From Lachnospiraceae bacterium C7 (GTDB lineage: Bacteria; Bacillota; Clostridia; Lachnospirales; Lachnospiraceae): a stretch of 64,000 bases of DNA. Every line of letters starts with the position of its first letter. The first letter of the stretch is position 1. The stretch spans positions 29,645 to 93,644 of the forward strand of contig FOPE01000006.1 of the NCBI GenBank assembly GCA_900113385.1, written 5' to 3'. Shown piece by piece: positions 35,224 to 44,607 of the stretch. The notes beneath the pieces were generated by a model that worked only from the letters and a program-made list of their open reading frames with translations, searched no databases and was not told the origin of the DNA. Position numbers and translations under genes: made by a program.

Positions 35224-36249
35224 ATGGATTACAAAAATTCAGGCGTAGATATTGAAGCAGGATATAAATCAGTTGAACTTATGAAAAAGCATGTTCAAGA
35301 GACTATGAGAAAAGAAGTTTTAACTGGACTTGGTGGTTTCTCAGGAGCATTTTCTTTAGAGGCTATCAAAGATATGGAAAAACCTACTTTAGTATCAGGA
35401 ACAGATGGAGTTGGAACAAAAATTAAACTTGCATTTGTACTAGATAAGCATGATACAATAGGAATTGATTGTGTGGCAATGTGTGTAAACGATATTGCTT
35501 GCGCCGGTGGTGAACCATTATTTTTCCTTGATTATATAGCTTGCGGTAAAAATTACCCAGAAAAAATTGTATCTATAGTAAAAGGTGTAGCTGAAGGTTG
35601 TAAACAATCTAATGCAGCATTAATCGGAGGAGAAACAGCTGAACATCCAGATTTAATGCCAGTAGATGAGTATGACTTAGCTGGTTTTGCAGTAGGTGTA
35701 GTAGATGAGAAAGATATTATTACAGGTGCTAATTTAAAAGAAAATGATGTATTGATTGGAATGGCATCAACAGGTGTACATTCAAATGGTTTTTCACTTG
35801 TAAGAAAAGTTTTTAGCATGGATGAAAAAACTTTGAATACATATCACGAAGAATTAGGAAAAACATTAGGTGAGGCACTTCTTGAGCCAACAAGAATTTA
35901 TGTGAAAGCTCTTAAGAGTATTAAGAATGCAGGAGTTGTTGTTAAAGCGTGTAGTCATATTACTGGTGGTGGTTTCTATGAGAACATTCCACGTATGTTA
36001 CCAGAAGGTAAACGTGCCATTGTCGAAAAAAATAGTTACACAGTACCACCAATTTTTAAAATGCTTCAAAGAGAAGGAAACATTGAAGAGCACATGATGT
36101 ATAATACATATAACATGGGACTTGGAATGATTCTTGCAGTTGATCCAGCTGATGTGGTTACAACTATGGAAGCTATTAAAGCAGCAGGAGATACTCCTTA
36201 CATTGTGGGTAAAATAGTTAATGGAGAAAAAGGTGTAGAATTATGCTAA
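35224..36249 (+). CDS. purM: Phosphoribosylformylglycinamidine cyclo-ligase (AIR synthetase)
   Basis: A 341-residue ATP-dependent enzyme that closes FGAM to AIR. It has the blocks YKNSGVDIEAGYKSV, GLGGFSGAF, LVSGTDGVGTKIKLAF, MCVNDIACAGGEPLFFLDY and GMASTGVHSNGFSLVRK. The start is ATG 35224 behind CAGGAGGAA. The stop overlaps the purN start, so the two are translationally coupled. Confidence 0.97.
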   Translation: MDYKNSGVDIEAGYKSVELMKKHVQETMRKEVLTGLGGFSGAFSLEAIKDMEKPTLVSGTDGVGTKIKLAFVLDKHDTIGIDCVAMCVNDIACAGGEPLFFLDYIACGKNYPEKIVSIVKGVAEGCKQSNAALIGGETAEHPDLMPVDEYDLAGFAVGVVDEKDIITGANLKENDVLIGMASTGVHSNGFSLVRKVFSMDEKTLNTYHEELGKTLGEALLEPTRIYVKALKSIKNAGVVVKACSHITGGGFYENIPRMLPEGKRAIVEKNSYTVPPIFKMLQREGNIEEHMMYNTYNMGLGMILAVDPADVVTTMEAIKAAGDTPYIVGKIVNGEKGVELC

Positions 36250-36869
36250 AAATTGCAGTTTGTGTATCAGGTGGCGGAACTAATCTTCAAGCCATTATAG
36301 ATGCCATTGATTCAAAAAAAATTACAAATGCAGAAATTTCAGTAGTAATAAGCAATAACAAAAATGCTTATGCTTTAGAGAGAGCAAAAAAACACGGAAT
36401 TGAAGCAATTTGTATTTCACCTAAAGATTTTGAAAATAGAGATGAATTTAATAGGAGCTTTTTGGAGAAGTTAGATAGCTATCATGTGGACTTAGTAGTA
36501 TTAGCAGGATTTTTAGTAGTAATACCTAAGGCAATGATAGAAAAGTATCAGAATAAGATTATAAACATTCACCCATCCCTTATCCCATCATTTTGTGGTA
36601 AAGGATACTATGGACTTAAGGTTCATGAAGGAGTGTTATCACGCGGGGTGAAAGTTACAGGAGCAACTGTTCATTTTGTAGATGAAGGAACTGATACAGG
36701 CCCAATTATTTTACAAAAGGCAGTGGAAGTACAAGAAGGAGATACTCCAGAAGTACTTCAGAGAAGAGTTATGGAACAAGCAGAATGGCAGATTATGCCA
36801 AAGGCAATTGATTTGATTGCAAATGGAAAGGTAAGCGTTTGTGACAGATGTGTTCACATAGCAGAATAA
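36243..36869 (+). CDS. purN: Phosphoribosylglycinamide formyltransferase
   Basis: A 208-residue folate-dependent enzyme that formylates GAR. It has IAVCVSGGGTNLQAIIDAI, VVISNNKNAYALERAK, the catalytic HPSLIPSFCGKGYYGLKVHEG and VTGATVHFVDEGTDTGPII. It overlaps purM by seven bases. In the family the catalytic loop reads NIHPSLLPAFKG; here serine and cysteine replace the usual residues at PSFCGKG, as seen in some clostridia. Confidence 0.96.
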   Translation: MLKIAVCVSGGGTNLQAIIDAIDSKKITNAEISVVISNNKNAYALERAKKHGIEAICISPKDFENRDEFNRSFLEKLDSYHVDLVVLAGFLVVIPKAMIEKYQNKIINIHPSLIPSFCGKGYYGLKVHEGVLSRGVKVTGATVHFVDEGTDTGPIILQKAVEVQEGDTPEVLQRRVMEQAEWQIMPKAIDLIANGKVSVCDRCVHIAE

Positions 36870-36905
36870 TTAAAAACTAAGTTTAAAGCTAACATGGAGG
36901 CATAT

Positions 36906-38180
36906 ATGAAGGTTTTAGTAGTAGGAAGTGGCGGAAGAGAACACGCAATTGTTACAGCAGTAGCAAAAAGCAAGAGAGTAGACAAAATATATTGTGCACC
37001 AGGAAATGCTGGAATTGCAGCTCTTGCAGAGTGTGTACCTATTCAAGCAATGGAATTTGATAAATTAGTAGCATTTGCTAAAGAACACGCAATTGATTTT
37101 ACAATTATTGGAATGGATGATCCATTAGTTGGAGGAATTGTAGATGTATTTGAAAAAGAAGGTTTAAAAGTATTTGGACCTAATAAAAATGCAGCGATTC
37201 TTGAGGGATCAAAGGCTTTTTCAAAGAATTTGATGAAAAAATATCATATTCCAACAGCTGCTTATGAGAACTTTGATAATAAAGAAGATGCTCTTAAGTA
37301 CTTAGAAACTGCTAAGATGCCAATAGTTTTAAAGGCCGATGGTCTTGCTCTTGGAAAAGGTGTATTGATTTGCAATACATTAGAAGAAGCAAAAGCCGGA
37401 GTTAAAACTTTAATGGAAGATAAGAAATTCGGAGAAGCAGGAAATACTATTGTTATCGAAGAATTTATGACAGGTAGAGAAGTATCTGTTTTATCTTATG
37501 TAGATGGAAAAACAATTAAGATTATGTCTTCAGCTCAAGATCACAAAAGAGCAAAAGATGGAGATAAAGGTCTTAATACTGGTGGAATGGGAAACTTTTC
37601 ACCAAGCCCATTTTATACAAAAGAAGTAGACGACTTCTGCAAAAAATATATTTATCAAGCAACAGTAGATGCTATGGCAAAAGAAAATAGACCATTTAAA
37701 GGTGTAATTTTCTTTGGACTTATGCTTACAGAGGATGGACCAAAAGTGTTAGAGTACAATGCTAGATTTGGTGATCCAGAAGCTCAGGTAGTTTTACCAA
37801 GAATGAAAAATGACATTATAGATGTTATGGAAGCTTGTGTAGATGGAAAGCTTGATGAAATTGATCTTCAGTTTGAAGATAATGCAGCAGTTTGTGTTGT
37901 GCTTGCTTCAGATGGTTACCCAGTTTCATATCAAAAAGGATTTGAAATTAAGGGACTAGAAAATTTTGAAGGAAAAGAAGATTACTATTGTTTCCACGCA
38001 GGAACAAAATTTAATGATAATAATAAAATCGTGACAAATGGTGGTAGAGTTCTTGGAGTTACAGCTACAGGAGCAACACTAAAAGAAGCTAGAAAGAAAG
38101 CATATGAAGCTACAGAATGGGTAGACTTTGATAATAAATATATGCGTCACGACATTGGAAAGGCTATTGACGAGGTATAA
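36906..38180 (+). CDS. purD: Phosphoribosylamine-glycine ligase (GAR synthetase)
   Basis: A 424-residue ATP-grasp enzyme joining glycine to phosphoribosylamine. It has KVLVVGSGGREHAIV, YCAPGNAGIAALAE, VLKADGLALGKGVLIC, EEFMTGREVSVLSYVDG and LEYNARFGDPEAQVVLP. The start is ATG 36906 behind ATGGAGG, not the ATG at 36894. The HAD phosphatase gene begins three bases after its stop. Confidence 0.96.
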   Translation: MKVLVVGSGGREHAIVTAVAKSKRVDKIYCAPGNAGIAALAECVPIQAMEFDKLVAFAKEHAIDFTIIGMDDPLVGGIVDVFEKEGLKVFGPNKNAAILEGSKAFSKNLMKKYHIPTAAYENFDNKEDALKYLETAKMPIVLKADGLALGKGVLICNTLEEAKAGVKTLMEDKKFGEAGNTIVIEEFMTGREVSVLSYVDGKTIKIMSSAQDHKRAKDGDKGLNTGGMGNFSPSPFYTKEVDDFCKKYIYQATVDAMAKENRPFKGVIFFGLMLTEDGPKVLEYNARFGDPEAQVVLPRMKNDIIDVMEACVDGKLDEIDLQFEDNAAVCVVLASDGYPVSYQKGFEIKGLENFEGKEDYYCFHAGTKFNDNNKIVTNGGRVLGVTATGATLKEARKKAYEATEWVDFDNKYMRHDIGKAIDEV

Positions 38181-38183
38181 TAT

Positions 38184-38822
38184 ATGATAAAAAAAGGCAT
38201 TGTTTTTGATATGGATGGAACTCTTTGGGATAGTGCAGCAAATGTAGCTATTTCTTGGAACGAAGCTATGGAGGAGATTGGTTATAAAAGAGATCATTTA
38301 ACAGAAGCTGATATTAAATCAGTTATGGGGCTGACCATGGATGTCATTTCAATGCGACTTTTTCCAGGACTTGATGATGAAAGTCGCGCAAAACTTAGGA
38401 GTTTATGCGAAAAAAGAGAAAATGAATATTTAGCTCAACATGGCGGAGTTCTCTATCCAGATTTAGAGGACACAATGAAGGGATTAAAAGAAAAAGGATA
38501 TCACGTATATATAGTTAGCAATTGCCAAGCTGGTTATATAGAATCCTTTTTAGAACATTATAAATTTAATGATTTATTTGAAGATATAGAATGCTATGGC
38601 AACAATTTTAAGAAAAAAGATTATAACATAAAGCTTTTATGTGAGAGAAATCACCTAGATAAAGCTTTTTATGTTGGAGATATTCAAGGCGATTATGAAG
38701 CTACAATGAAGGCTGGTTATGGATTTATTCATGCAGCATATGGCTTCGGAACTATGAATCAGCCTACACCTAAAATCAACTCACTTAAGGAATTGCTAGA
38801 TGTTATAGACGAGTTATTTTAG
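38184..38822 (+). CDS. HAD-family hydrolase
   Basis: A 212-residue phosphatase-like protein of the haloacid dehalogenase superfamily, subfamily IA. It has motif I FDMDGTLWDS with the catalytic aspartates near residues 10-12, motif II IVSNCQ, a lysine in KKKDYN and motif III YVGDIQGDYEA. It probably acts on a small phosphate ester. Its place three bases after purD suggests a role around nucleotide metabolites, but the substrate is not determined. The start ATG has GAGGTATAAT upstream. Confidence 0.85.
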   Translation: MIKKGIVFDMDGTLWDSAANVAISWNEAMEEIGYKRDHLTEADIKSVMGLTMDVISMRLFPGLDDESRAKLRSLCEKRENEYLAQHGGVLYPDLEDTMKGLKEKGYHVYIVSNCQAGYIESFLEHYKFNDLFEDIECYGNNFKKKDYNIKLLCERNHLDKAFYVGDIQGDYEATMKAGYGFIHAAYGFGTMNQPTPKINSLKELLDVIDELF

Positions 38823-38888
38823 ATAATAATTTTAATGATTTTTAATAAGTCCCCCAAGGATTATTTAAAAATAAAAAATATTAGGATA

Positions 38889-38912
38889 GACAAAGCCATC
38901 CCTAGGCTTGTC
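38889..38912 (+). promoter_or_regulatory. Hairpin just before the permease ribosome-binding site
   Basis: GACAAAGCC (38889-38897) pairs, with one bulged A, with GGCTTGTC (38905-38912). It ends three bases before AAGGAG (38915-38920) of the next gene. Role unknown; there is no T-run. Confidence 0.4.
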
Positions 38913-38929
38913 GCAAGGAGAGTAACACG

Positions 38930-40285
38930 ATGTTAGAAAAGATTTTTCATTTAAAGGAAAACCGTACAACAGTTAGAAGAGAAGTTGTCGGTGGAATCAC
39001 AACCTTTATGACAATGGCTTACATTTTAGCCCTCAACCCATCAATTTTATCAGCTTCAGGAATGGATAAAAACGCCGTTCTTATGGCTACAGCAATTGCA
39101 GCATTTATTGGTACACTTGCAATGGCTTTACTTGCAAATTACCCATTTGCATTAGCTCCAGGTTTAGGTCTTAACGCATATTTTGCTTATACAGTATGTG
39201 GTCAGATGGGATATACTTGGCATGTAGCACTTTTAGCTGTATTTGCAGAAGGAATTATCTTTATTTTATTATCACTTACAAATGTTCGTGAAGCAATTTT
39301 TAATGCAATTCCAACAACACTTAAAAAAGGTGTTTCAGTAGGTATTGGTTTATTCGTAGCATTTATTGGATTTCAAGATGCAAAAATTGTTATAGCAGAT
39401 CAGTCAACACTTGTAACACTTGTAGATTTTAGACAGAATTTTCATACAGTAGGTATTTCAGCACTTCTTGCAGTAATTGGTATTTTAATTGTAGCTACTT
39501 TAAATTCTAAAAATGTCAAAGGTGCTTTATTAATTAGTATTATTTCAACATGGATTCTTGGAATTATTTGCCAAGTAGCAGGAATTTATCAAGTAGATGT
39601 TAAAGGCGGATTTAATTCATTAATTCCAACATGGTCATCATTTGATTTAACAGCAATTACAAAAACATTTGGACAGTGTTTCAATGGAATTCATGATGTT
39701 AAAATTTTAGATTTTGTAGTAATTATTTTTGCATTCTTATTTGTAGATATTTTTGATACACTTGGAACATTAGTAGGTGTAGCTACAAAAGCAGATTTAT
39801 TAGATGAAGAAGGAAAACTTCCAAACATCAAAAACGCATTACTTGCTGATGCTGTAGCAACAACAGCAGGTGCAGTTTTAGGTACATCAACAACAACTAC
39901 ATTCGTTGAAAGTACAGCCGGTGTAGCAGAAGGTGCTAGAACAGGTCTTGCATCAGTGGTAACAGGATTATTATTCTTATTATCAATCTTTTTATCACCA
40001 ATTTTTGTTACAATTCCTAAATTTGCTATTGCACCAGCACTTATTTATGTAGGATTCTTAATGATTACATCAGTAGTAGATATTGATTTTAGAGATCTTA
40101 CAGAGGCATTCCCAGCATATCTTGCAATTGTTGTAATGCCACTTACATATAGCATTTCAGAAGGTATCGCATTTGGTATCGTATCTTATGTTGTAATTAA
40201 CGTAATAGCAGGAAAATTCAAAAAGATTACACCACTTATGTATGTTCTTTCTGTATTATTCGTACTTAAATATATCTTCTTATAA
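38930..40285 (+). CDS. NCS2-family nucleobase permease (adenine/guanine/hypoxanthine type)
   Basis: A 451-residue membrane protein with about twelve to fourteen membrane segments, of the AzgA/PbuG branch of the NCS2 family. It has the start LKENRTTVRREVVGGITTFMTMAYI, NPSILSASGMD, LAPGLGLNAYFAYTV, the DIFDTLGTLVGVATKA block and GTSTTTTFVESTAGVAEGART. It imports purine bases with protons. It follows the purine genes. No purine riboswitch precedes it, only the hairpin at 38889-38912. Confidence 0.92.
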   Translation: MLEKIFHLKENRTTVRREVVGGITTFMTMAYILALNPSILSASGMDKNAVLMATAIAAFIGTLAMALLANYPFALAPGLGLNAYFAYTVCGQMGYTWHVALLAVFAEGIIFILLSLTNVREAIFNAIPTTLKKGVSVGIGLFVAFIGFQDAKIVIADQSTLVTLVDFRQNFHTVGISALLAVIGILIVATLNSKNVKGALLISIISTWILGIICQVAGIYQVDVKGGFNSLIPTWSSFDLTAITKTFGQCFNGIHDVKILDFVVIIFAFLFVDIFDTLGTLVGVATKADLLDEEGKLPNIKNALLADAVATTAGAVLGTSTTTTFVESTAGVAEGARTGLASVVTGLLFLLSIFLSPIFVTIPKFAIAPALIYVGFLMITSVVDIDFRDLTEAFPAYLAIVVMPLTYSISEGIAFGIVSYVVINVIAGKFKKITPLMYVLSVLFVLKYIFL

Positions 40286-40363
40286 AATTGAGATACTATT
40301 AAGTTGAAACAGAAAAAAAACTAAATAATAGCGTATTTAATTAGAAACTATTTATAATTATAT

Positions 40364-40426
40364 AAATCCACATTTAGGAAACACCAGTTAAACTCTAAAA
40401 ACTGAGTAGCCTAGATGTGGATTTTA
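40364..40426 (+). terminator. Terminator after the nucleobase permease
   Basis: AAATCCACAT with an inner TAGG pairs with CCTA and ATGTGGATTT, and is followed by T-rich sequence. Confidence 0.75.
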
Positions 40427-40558
40427 TTTTTATTTTTCATTTCAACACAGAATATACATAATTATTTACACAAATTTAATTGAAAAAAATGATAGGTGTT
40501 TTATAATAGAATGGATGATTGAAAAATAAACTAATTAGGAATTAAAAGAGGTTAACAA

Positions 40559-41074
40559 ATGGAAAAAGAAGTCACATGGCAACAAATAGAAGAGTTAATG
40601 TGTGAAGTAGCTATGGATTTAAATGCAAATACACAGTTTTTGAAAACTCGTGAATTTATTCAGCATGGAGATATATCAGTTTATGAACATTGCATAATGG
40701 TAATGGAAAAAAGTGCTAAGTTGGCATATACATTAAAATTAGATGTGGATTATGAAAAAATGTTGCGTGGAGCATTATTACATGATTATTTTTTATATGA
40801 CTGGCACGATAATGATCCATCTCACAGACTTCATGGTTTTTCACATCCTAAAAAAGCTTGTGAAAATGCAAAAAGAGATGCAAATATCTCAAAGATGGAG
40901 GAAGATATTATAAAGCATCACATGTTTCCACTTACAATAGTCCCACCTAAAAGTAAAGAGGCTTGGATAGTTTGTATGGCAGACAAAATGAGTGCAACAA
41001 TGGAGACAATACATCTAGTAAAAATGCCAGGAATTTATAAAAAGATAAAATATTCAAGTTACGAAGAATCATAA
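40559..41074 (+). CDS. HD-domain protein
   Basis: A 171-residue protein with an HD metal-phosphohydrolase domain. The signs are VYEHCIMVMEKSAKLAY (first histidine), GALLHDYFLYDWHDND (the His-Asp pair) and IIKHHMFPLTIVPPKSKEAW followed by VCMADKMSA (later histidine and aspartate). Such proteins cleave phosphate bonds of nucleotides or related molecules; the substrate here is unknown. The ATG follows AAGAGGTTAAC. It stands alone between a terminator and the exporter operon. Confidence 0.8.
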   Translation: MEKEVTWQQIEELMCEVAMDLNANTQFLKTREFIQHGDISVYEHCIMVMEKSAKLAYTLKLDVDYEKMLRGALLHDYFLYDWHDNDPSHRLHGFSHPKKACENAKRDANISKMEEDIIKHHMFPLTIVPPKSKEAWIVCMADKMSATMETIHLVKMPGIYKKIKYSSYEES

Positions 41075-41222
41075 ATTTTATAATTAAATAAAGGAATTCT
41101 TAACAAATCTTAAGAAAATAGTTAGTTAGATATAGCAATTGTTATGATAAAATATTCATTAGAGAACAACTCAATAACTACATGAGGATAATTTAATAAC
41201 TAGAAAGAAGAGGAGTAAACTA

Positions 41223-42413
41223 ATGAAGGTTAGTGGTAAAAAATCTAAGAAAGCTATTTTTATAATAGTTGCTGTAGTAATTTTGATTTTCGCAATTATA
41301 GCTTTTATAGTAGTAAAATCGGGAGAAAAAGGAAAAAGTGGTAAAGAAGAAGTCTACGCAGAGAAGGTTTCGGATATTTTAAAACAAGAAACTGGAAGTA
41401 ACAATAGCTATTCTGGTGTCGTAGAAGCAGAAACAAGTCAGGAAATAAAAAAAGACTCATCTAAAGAAATAAAGGAAGTTTACGTAAAAGAAGGAGATAC
41501 AGTTAAAGAAGGAACTCCTTTATTTTCATATGACACATCTGAAGCGGAAAATGCAATTGCTGAAGCTCAACTTGATTTGGAAAGCAGCGACAATGAAATA
41601 AGCGGTTATAATAGTCAAATCAAGGATTTAGAAGCACAAAGAGGTGAAGCTTCAGATGATCAAAAGTTAGAATACACATCTCAAATTCAAGAAATCCAAG
41701 GACAAATAAAAGAAGCAGAGTACAATAAAGAGTCTAAAAAGGCTGAAATAGAAAAAAATCAAAAAGCTGTTGATGGTGGAATTGTCAAAAGTAATATTGT
41801 AGGAATTGTTAAAACCATTAACAATAGTTCTGCAGATGAAGAACAGGATTCATCTGCATATATGGTGATTTTACAAAATGACAAATATAAAGTAAAAGGT
41901 CAGATAGAGGAAGAAACAGTTGGTAACATTAAAAAAGGTCAAAAGGTTGTAGTTAGATCTAGAATTGATGAAACAAAAACTTGGAAAGGAAAAATTTCAA
42001 GTATTGATACAGAAAATGTAAAAAAAGAATCTTCTTCAGACATGGAAGGTGAGGGAGAAGAAAGCGGAGAATCATCTACAAAGTATCCATTTTATGTGGA
42101 ACTAGAAGACTCAACTAATTTATTGTTAGGACAACATGTTTTTATAGATACAAATCCAGAGAGTGTTAAGGAATCTGATGGAATATGGTTAGATGCCAGC
42201 TATGTTGTAGAAGATAATGATACATATATTTGGGTAGCAAATAGTAAAAATAAATTAGAAAAAAGAAAAGTAAAAATTGGAAAAATAGATGATAATACAG
42301 GAAAATATCAAATTAAGTCCGGTTTATCAAAAAATGATTATATAGTGTGGGATTCAGGTGATTTACATGAAGGCGCATCTATAACTAAAACAGATGAAAG
42401 TGCATCTAATTAG
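41223..42413 (+). CDS. Membrane-fusion (adaptor) protein 1 of a MacAB-like exporter
   Basis: A 396-residue protein with an N-terminal membrane helix (about 10-30) and the usual order of an adaptor: biotinyl-lipoyl-like barrel (VKEVYVKEGDTVKEGTPLF), coiled coil rich in Glu, Gln and Lys (about 105-185), and a beta-barrel domain ending in KSGLSKNDYIVWD. In Gram-positive bacteria these link a MacB-type permease to the outside. The ATG follows AAGAAGAGGAG at some distance. It precedes the ATPase gene by 16 bases. Confidence 0.85.
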   Translation: MKVSGKKSKKAIFIIVAVVILIFAIIAFIVVKSGEKGKSGKEEVYAEKVSDILKQETGSNNSYSGVVEAETSQEIKKDSSKEIKEVYVKEGDTVKEGTPLFSYDTSEAENAIAEAQLDLESSDNEISGYNSQIKDLEAQRGEASDDQKLEYTSQIQEIQGQIKEAEYNKESKKAEIEKNQKAVDGGIVKSNIVGIVKTINNSSADEEQDSSAYMVILQNDKYKVKGQIEEETVGNIKKGQKVVVRSRIDETKTWKGKISSIDTENVKKESSSDMEGEGEESGESSTKYPFYVELEDSTNLLLGQHVFIDTNPESVKESDGIWLDASYVVEDNDTYIWVANSKNKLEKRKVKIGKIDDNTGKYQIKSGLSKNDYIVWDSGDLHEGASITKTDESASN

Positions 42414-42429
42414 ATTGGAGGAATTCATT

Positions 42430-43128
42430 ATGTTACTTGATTTACAGCACATATATAAAGATTATTATGGTGATAAACAACTTGTAGTTCCGGTGTTAAA
42501 GGATGTTTCACTTCAGGTTGAAGAGGGCGAGTATGTAGCAATTATGGGGCCATCAGGTTCAGGAAAGTCTACACTTATGAATATTGTAGGATGTTTAGAC
42601 CATCCCACAAAAGGAACATATACGTTGGATAATAAAGATGTATTGAATTTAAAGGATAGAGCATTATCAGATGTGAGGCTTAATTCTATAGGATTTGTTT
42701 TTCAGCAATTTCAGTTAATGCCAAGGGAGACGGCAGTGGAAAATGTTTCTCTTCCACTGATATATGCAAAGGTTGATAGACAGGAAAGAAAGCGTAGAGC
42801 CATTAAGGTATTAGAAAAAGTAGGATTAGGAGAGAGGTGTTATTTTAAGCCAACTCAATTGTCAGGTGGACAAAAGCAAAGAGTTGCAATTGCAAGGGCT
42901 ATAGTCAATAATCCCAAAATTTTACTAGCAGATGAACCAACAGGTGCTCTTGATTCAAAATCAGGAAAACAGGTTATGGAATTATTTCAAAAGCTTAACG
43001 AAGAGGGCGTTACTATAGTGATGATAACCCATGACAAAAAAGTCGCTAATCATGCAAAAAGAATTTTATATATTGTAGATGGAAAAATTTATACTAGTGA
43101 AGAGGAGGCTATGGCAAATGCAGAGTAG
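42430..43128 (+). CDS. ABC transporter ATPase of a MacAB-like exporter
   Basis: A 232-residue ATPase of the LolD/MacB type. It has Walker [10 protein letters not shown], signature [15 protein letters not shown], Walker [14 protein letters not shown] and the H-loop MITHD. The start is ATG 42430 behind TTGGAGGAA; an ATG at 42394 lies inside the previous gene. It overlaps the second adaptor gene by eleven bases. It powers export by the permease at 44608-45861. Confidence 0.95.
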   Translation: MLLDLQHIYKDYYGDKQLVVPVLKDVSLQVEEGEYVAIMGPSGSGKSTLMNIVGCLDHPTKGTYTLDNKDVLNLKDRALSDVRLNSIGFVFQQFQLMPRETAVENVSLPLIYAKVDRQERKRRAIKVLEKVGLGERCYFKPTQLSGGQKQRVAIARAIVNNPKILLADEPTGALDSKSGKQVMELFQKLNEEGVTIVMITHDKKVANHAKRILYIVDGKIYTSEEEAMANAE

Positions 43129-44590
43129 AAAAAAGAAAAAAATAAAACTTTTTCTAATAATTGGAATAGTAGTCATAGTATTTGGTGTTTTGGTGACCAT
43201 TTTAGCTTTCCTTCACGAAAAAAATTCAAAAGTTGAGGTAGTGCCAGTTGAAAATATAAGTATGACAGACGGCGAAATGGGTGTGATGGATAGCACAGGA
43301 ACAGTAACTTCAGAATCATCCCAAGTTGTTAAAGTAGACGAGGATAAAGTTATTACACAAGTTTTTGTTGAAAAAGGACAAAAGGTTAAAGCAGGCGATA
43401 AGTTACTTACTTTTGATGTGAAAAGTGTTGAAATTTCTCTAGAACGTGAAAAACTTGTTAGAAGCAATTTAGATGATAAATATGCAATAGCTCAGAATAA
43501 ATTAGAAAAATTAAAAAACACTAAACCAGTTACAATTAACTATATAGCCCATGAAAATTATAATGAAAACCCTACTAAAAACGCATCTAATGCATATGTG
43601 GCTAGCAAAACAAGTAGTAGTAGAATAGTTGAAAGTGAAGATGATACTAGTAATACAGATGATGCTAGTGAAGCAGATAGTCCTGACGACATAGATGTGG
43701 ATGATGCTAATAGTCAAGACGCTGAAGATGATAAAAACTCTATAGATTCAGAAAATCCAATGGAAAATAATCAAGTAATGCCTAGAATTCATGAAGAACA
43801 GGCAGAGCAAGATGTACAAGAAGGATTAGAAAACGAAGAAAATGAATCTGAATCTGACGGATATACTGCACAAGAATTAAGAAAAGCTATTTTAGATTGT
43901 GAACAAGAATTAAAAGAAATAGAAATTGACAAAAGAAAGTCAGATCTTAAACTAAAAGAGCTTCAGGAAGAAATTACAGATGGTACTGTATTAGCGAAGT
44001 TTGATGGTGTTGTAAAGCAGGTAGGAGATGTTAATAATCCATCAAAGGACGGAGAGGACTTCCTTGTTTTATCAGGTGAAAAAGGTGTATATGTTGCAGG
44101 AGAGATAAGTGAATTAAATTTAAAAAATATAAAAGTTGGTCAAAATGTAATTGTATCTCAAGAGGAAAACTCAGGGGAAATATATGAAGCTAAGATTACA
44201 GAAATTTCTTCTTACCCAGAAACATCATCAGATGGTTATGGAGATGGAAATGGAAATCCTAATGTTTCATTGTATAGATTTAAAGCATATATAAAAAAAC
44301 CAAAGAACTTAAAAGCAGGAGATATGCTAAATATTTCCATGGAATCTAGCTCTGACATAGAAAATGAAAGTTTTTATATAGATCAAGCCTATATAAGAAA
44401 TGAAGGATCTAAATTTTATGTTTATGTTAGTAAAAACGGTAGATTAAAAAAGCAATATGTAAAAATTGGAAAAATTTCTATGGGAATGGGAACAGAGATA
44501 AAGTCTGGACTTACAAAGCAAGATTACGTAGCTTTTCCTTATGGTAAAAAGGCCAAAGAAGGCATTAAAACGAAAAAAACAGAAGGATAA
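43118..44590 (+). CDS. Membrane-fusion (adaptor) protein 2, with an acidic insert
   Basis: A 490-residue adaptor: membrane helix (about 8-29), lipoyl-like half domain (TQVFVEKGQKVKAGDKLL), coiled-coil arms, and a beta-barrel ending KSGLTKQDYVAFP. Between the two coiled arms (about residues 165-260) lies a low-complexity insert made largely of Asp, Glu, Ser and Asn, where other adaptors have a plain helical hairpin. The ATG 43118 sits nine bases after GAGGAGG and overlaps the ATPase gene. That an exporter has two adaptors in one operon is unusual. The insert may reach into the cell wall; that is inference. Confidence 0.8.
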   Translation: MQSRKKKKIKLFLIIGIVVIVFGVLVTILAFLHEKNSKVEVVPVENISMTDGEMGVMDSTGTVTSESSQVVKVDEDKVITQVFVEKGQKVKAGDKLLTFDVKSVEISLEREKLVRSNLDDKYAIAQNKLEKLKNTKPVTINYIAHENYNENPTKNASNAYVASKTSSSRIVESEDDTSNTDDASEADSPDDIDVDDANSQDAEDDKNSIDSENPMENNQVMPRIHEEQAEQDVQEGLENEENESESDGYTAQELRKAILDCEQELKEIEIDKRKSDLKLKELQEEITDGTVLAKFDGVVKQVGDVNNPSKDGEDFLVLSGEKGVYVAGEISELNLKNIKVGQNVIVSQEENSGEIYEAKITEISSYPETSSDGYGDGNGNPNVSLYRFKAYIKKPKNLKAGDMLNISMESSSDIENESFYIDQAYIRNEGSKFYVYVSKNGRLKKQYVKIGKISMGMGTEIKSGLTKQDYVAFPYGKKAKEGIKTKKTEG

Positions 44591-44607
44591 AATAGGAGGC
44601 AGCAAAT

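Noticed and set aside
34212..38930. Purine riboswitch before purE, purM or the nucleobase permease
   Set aside because: The conserved purine aptamer core could not be found in any of these gaps; only terminators, promoters and a short hairpin are seen.
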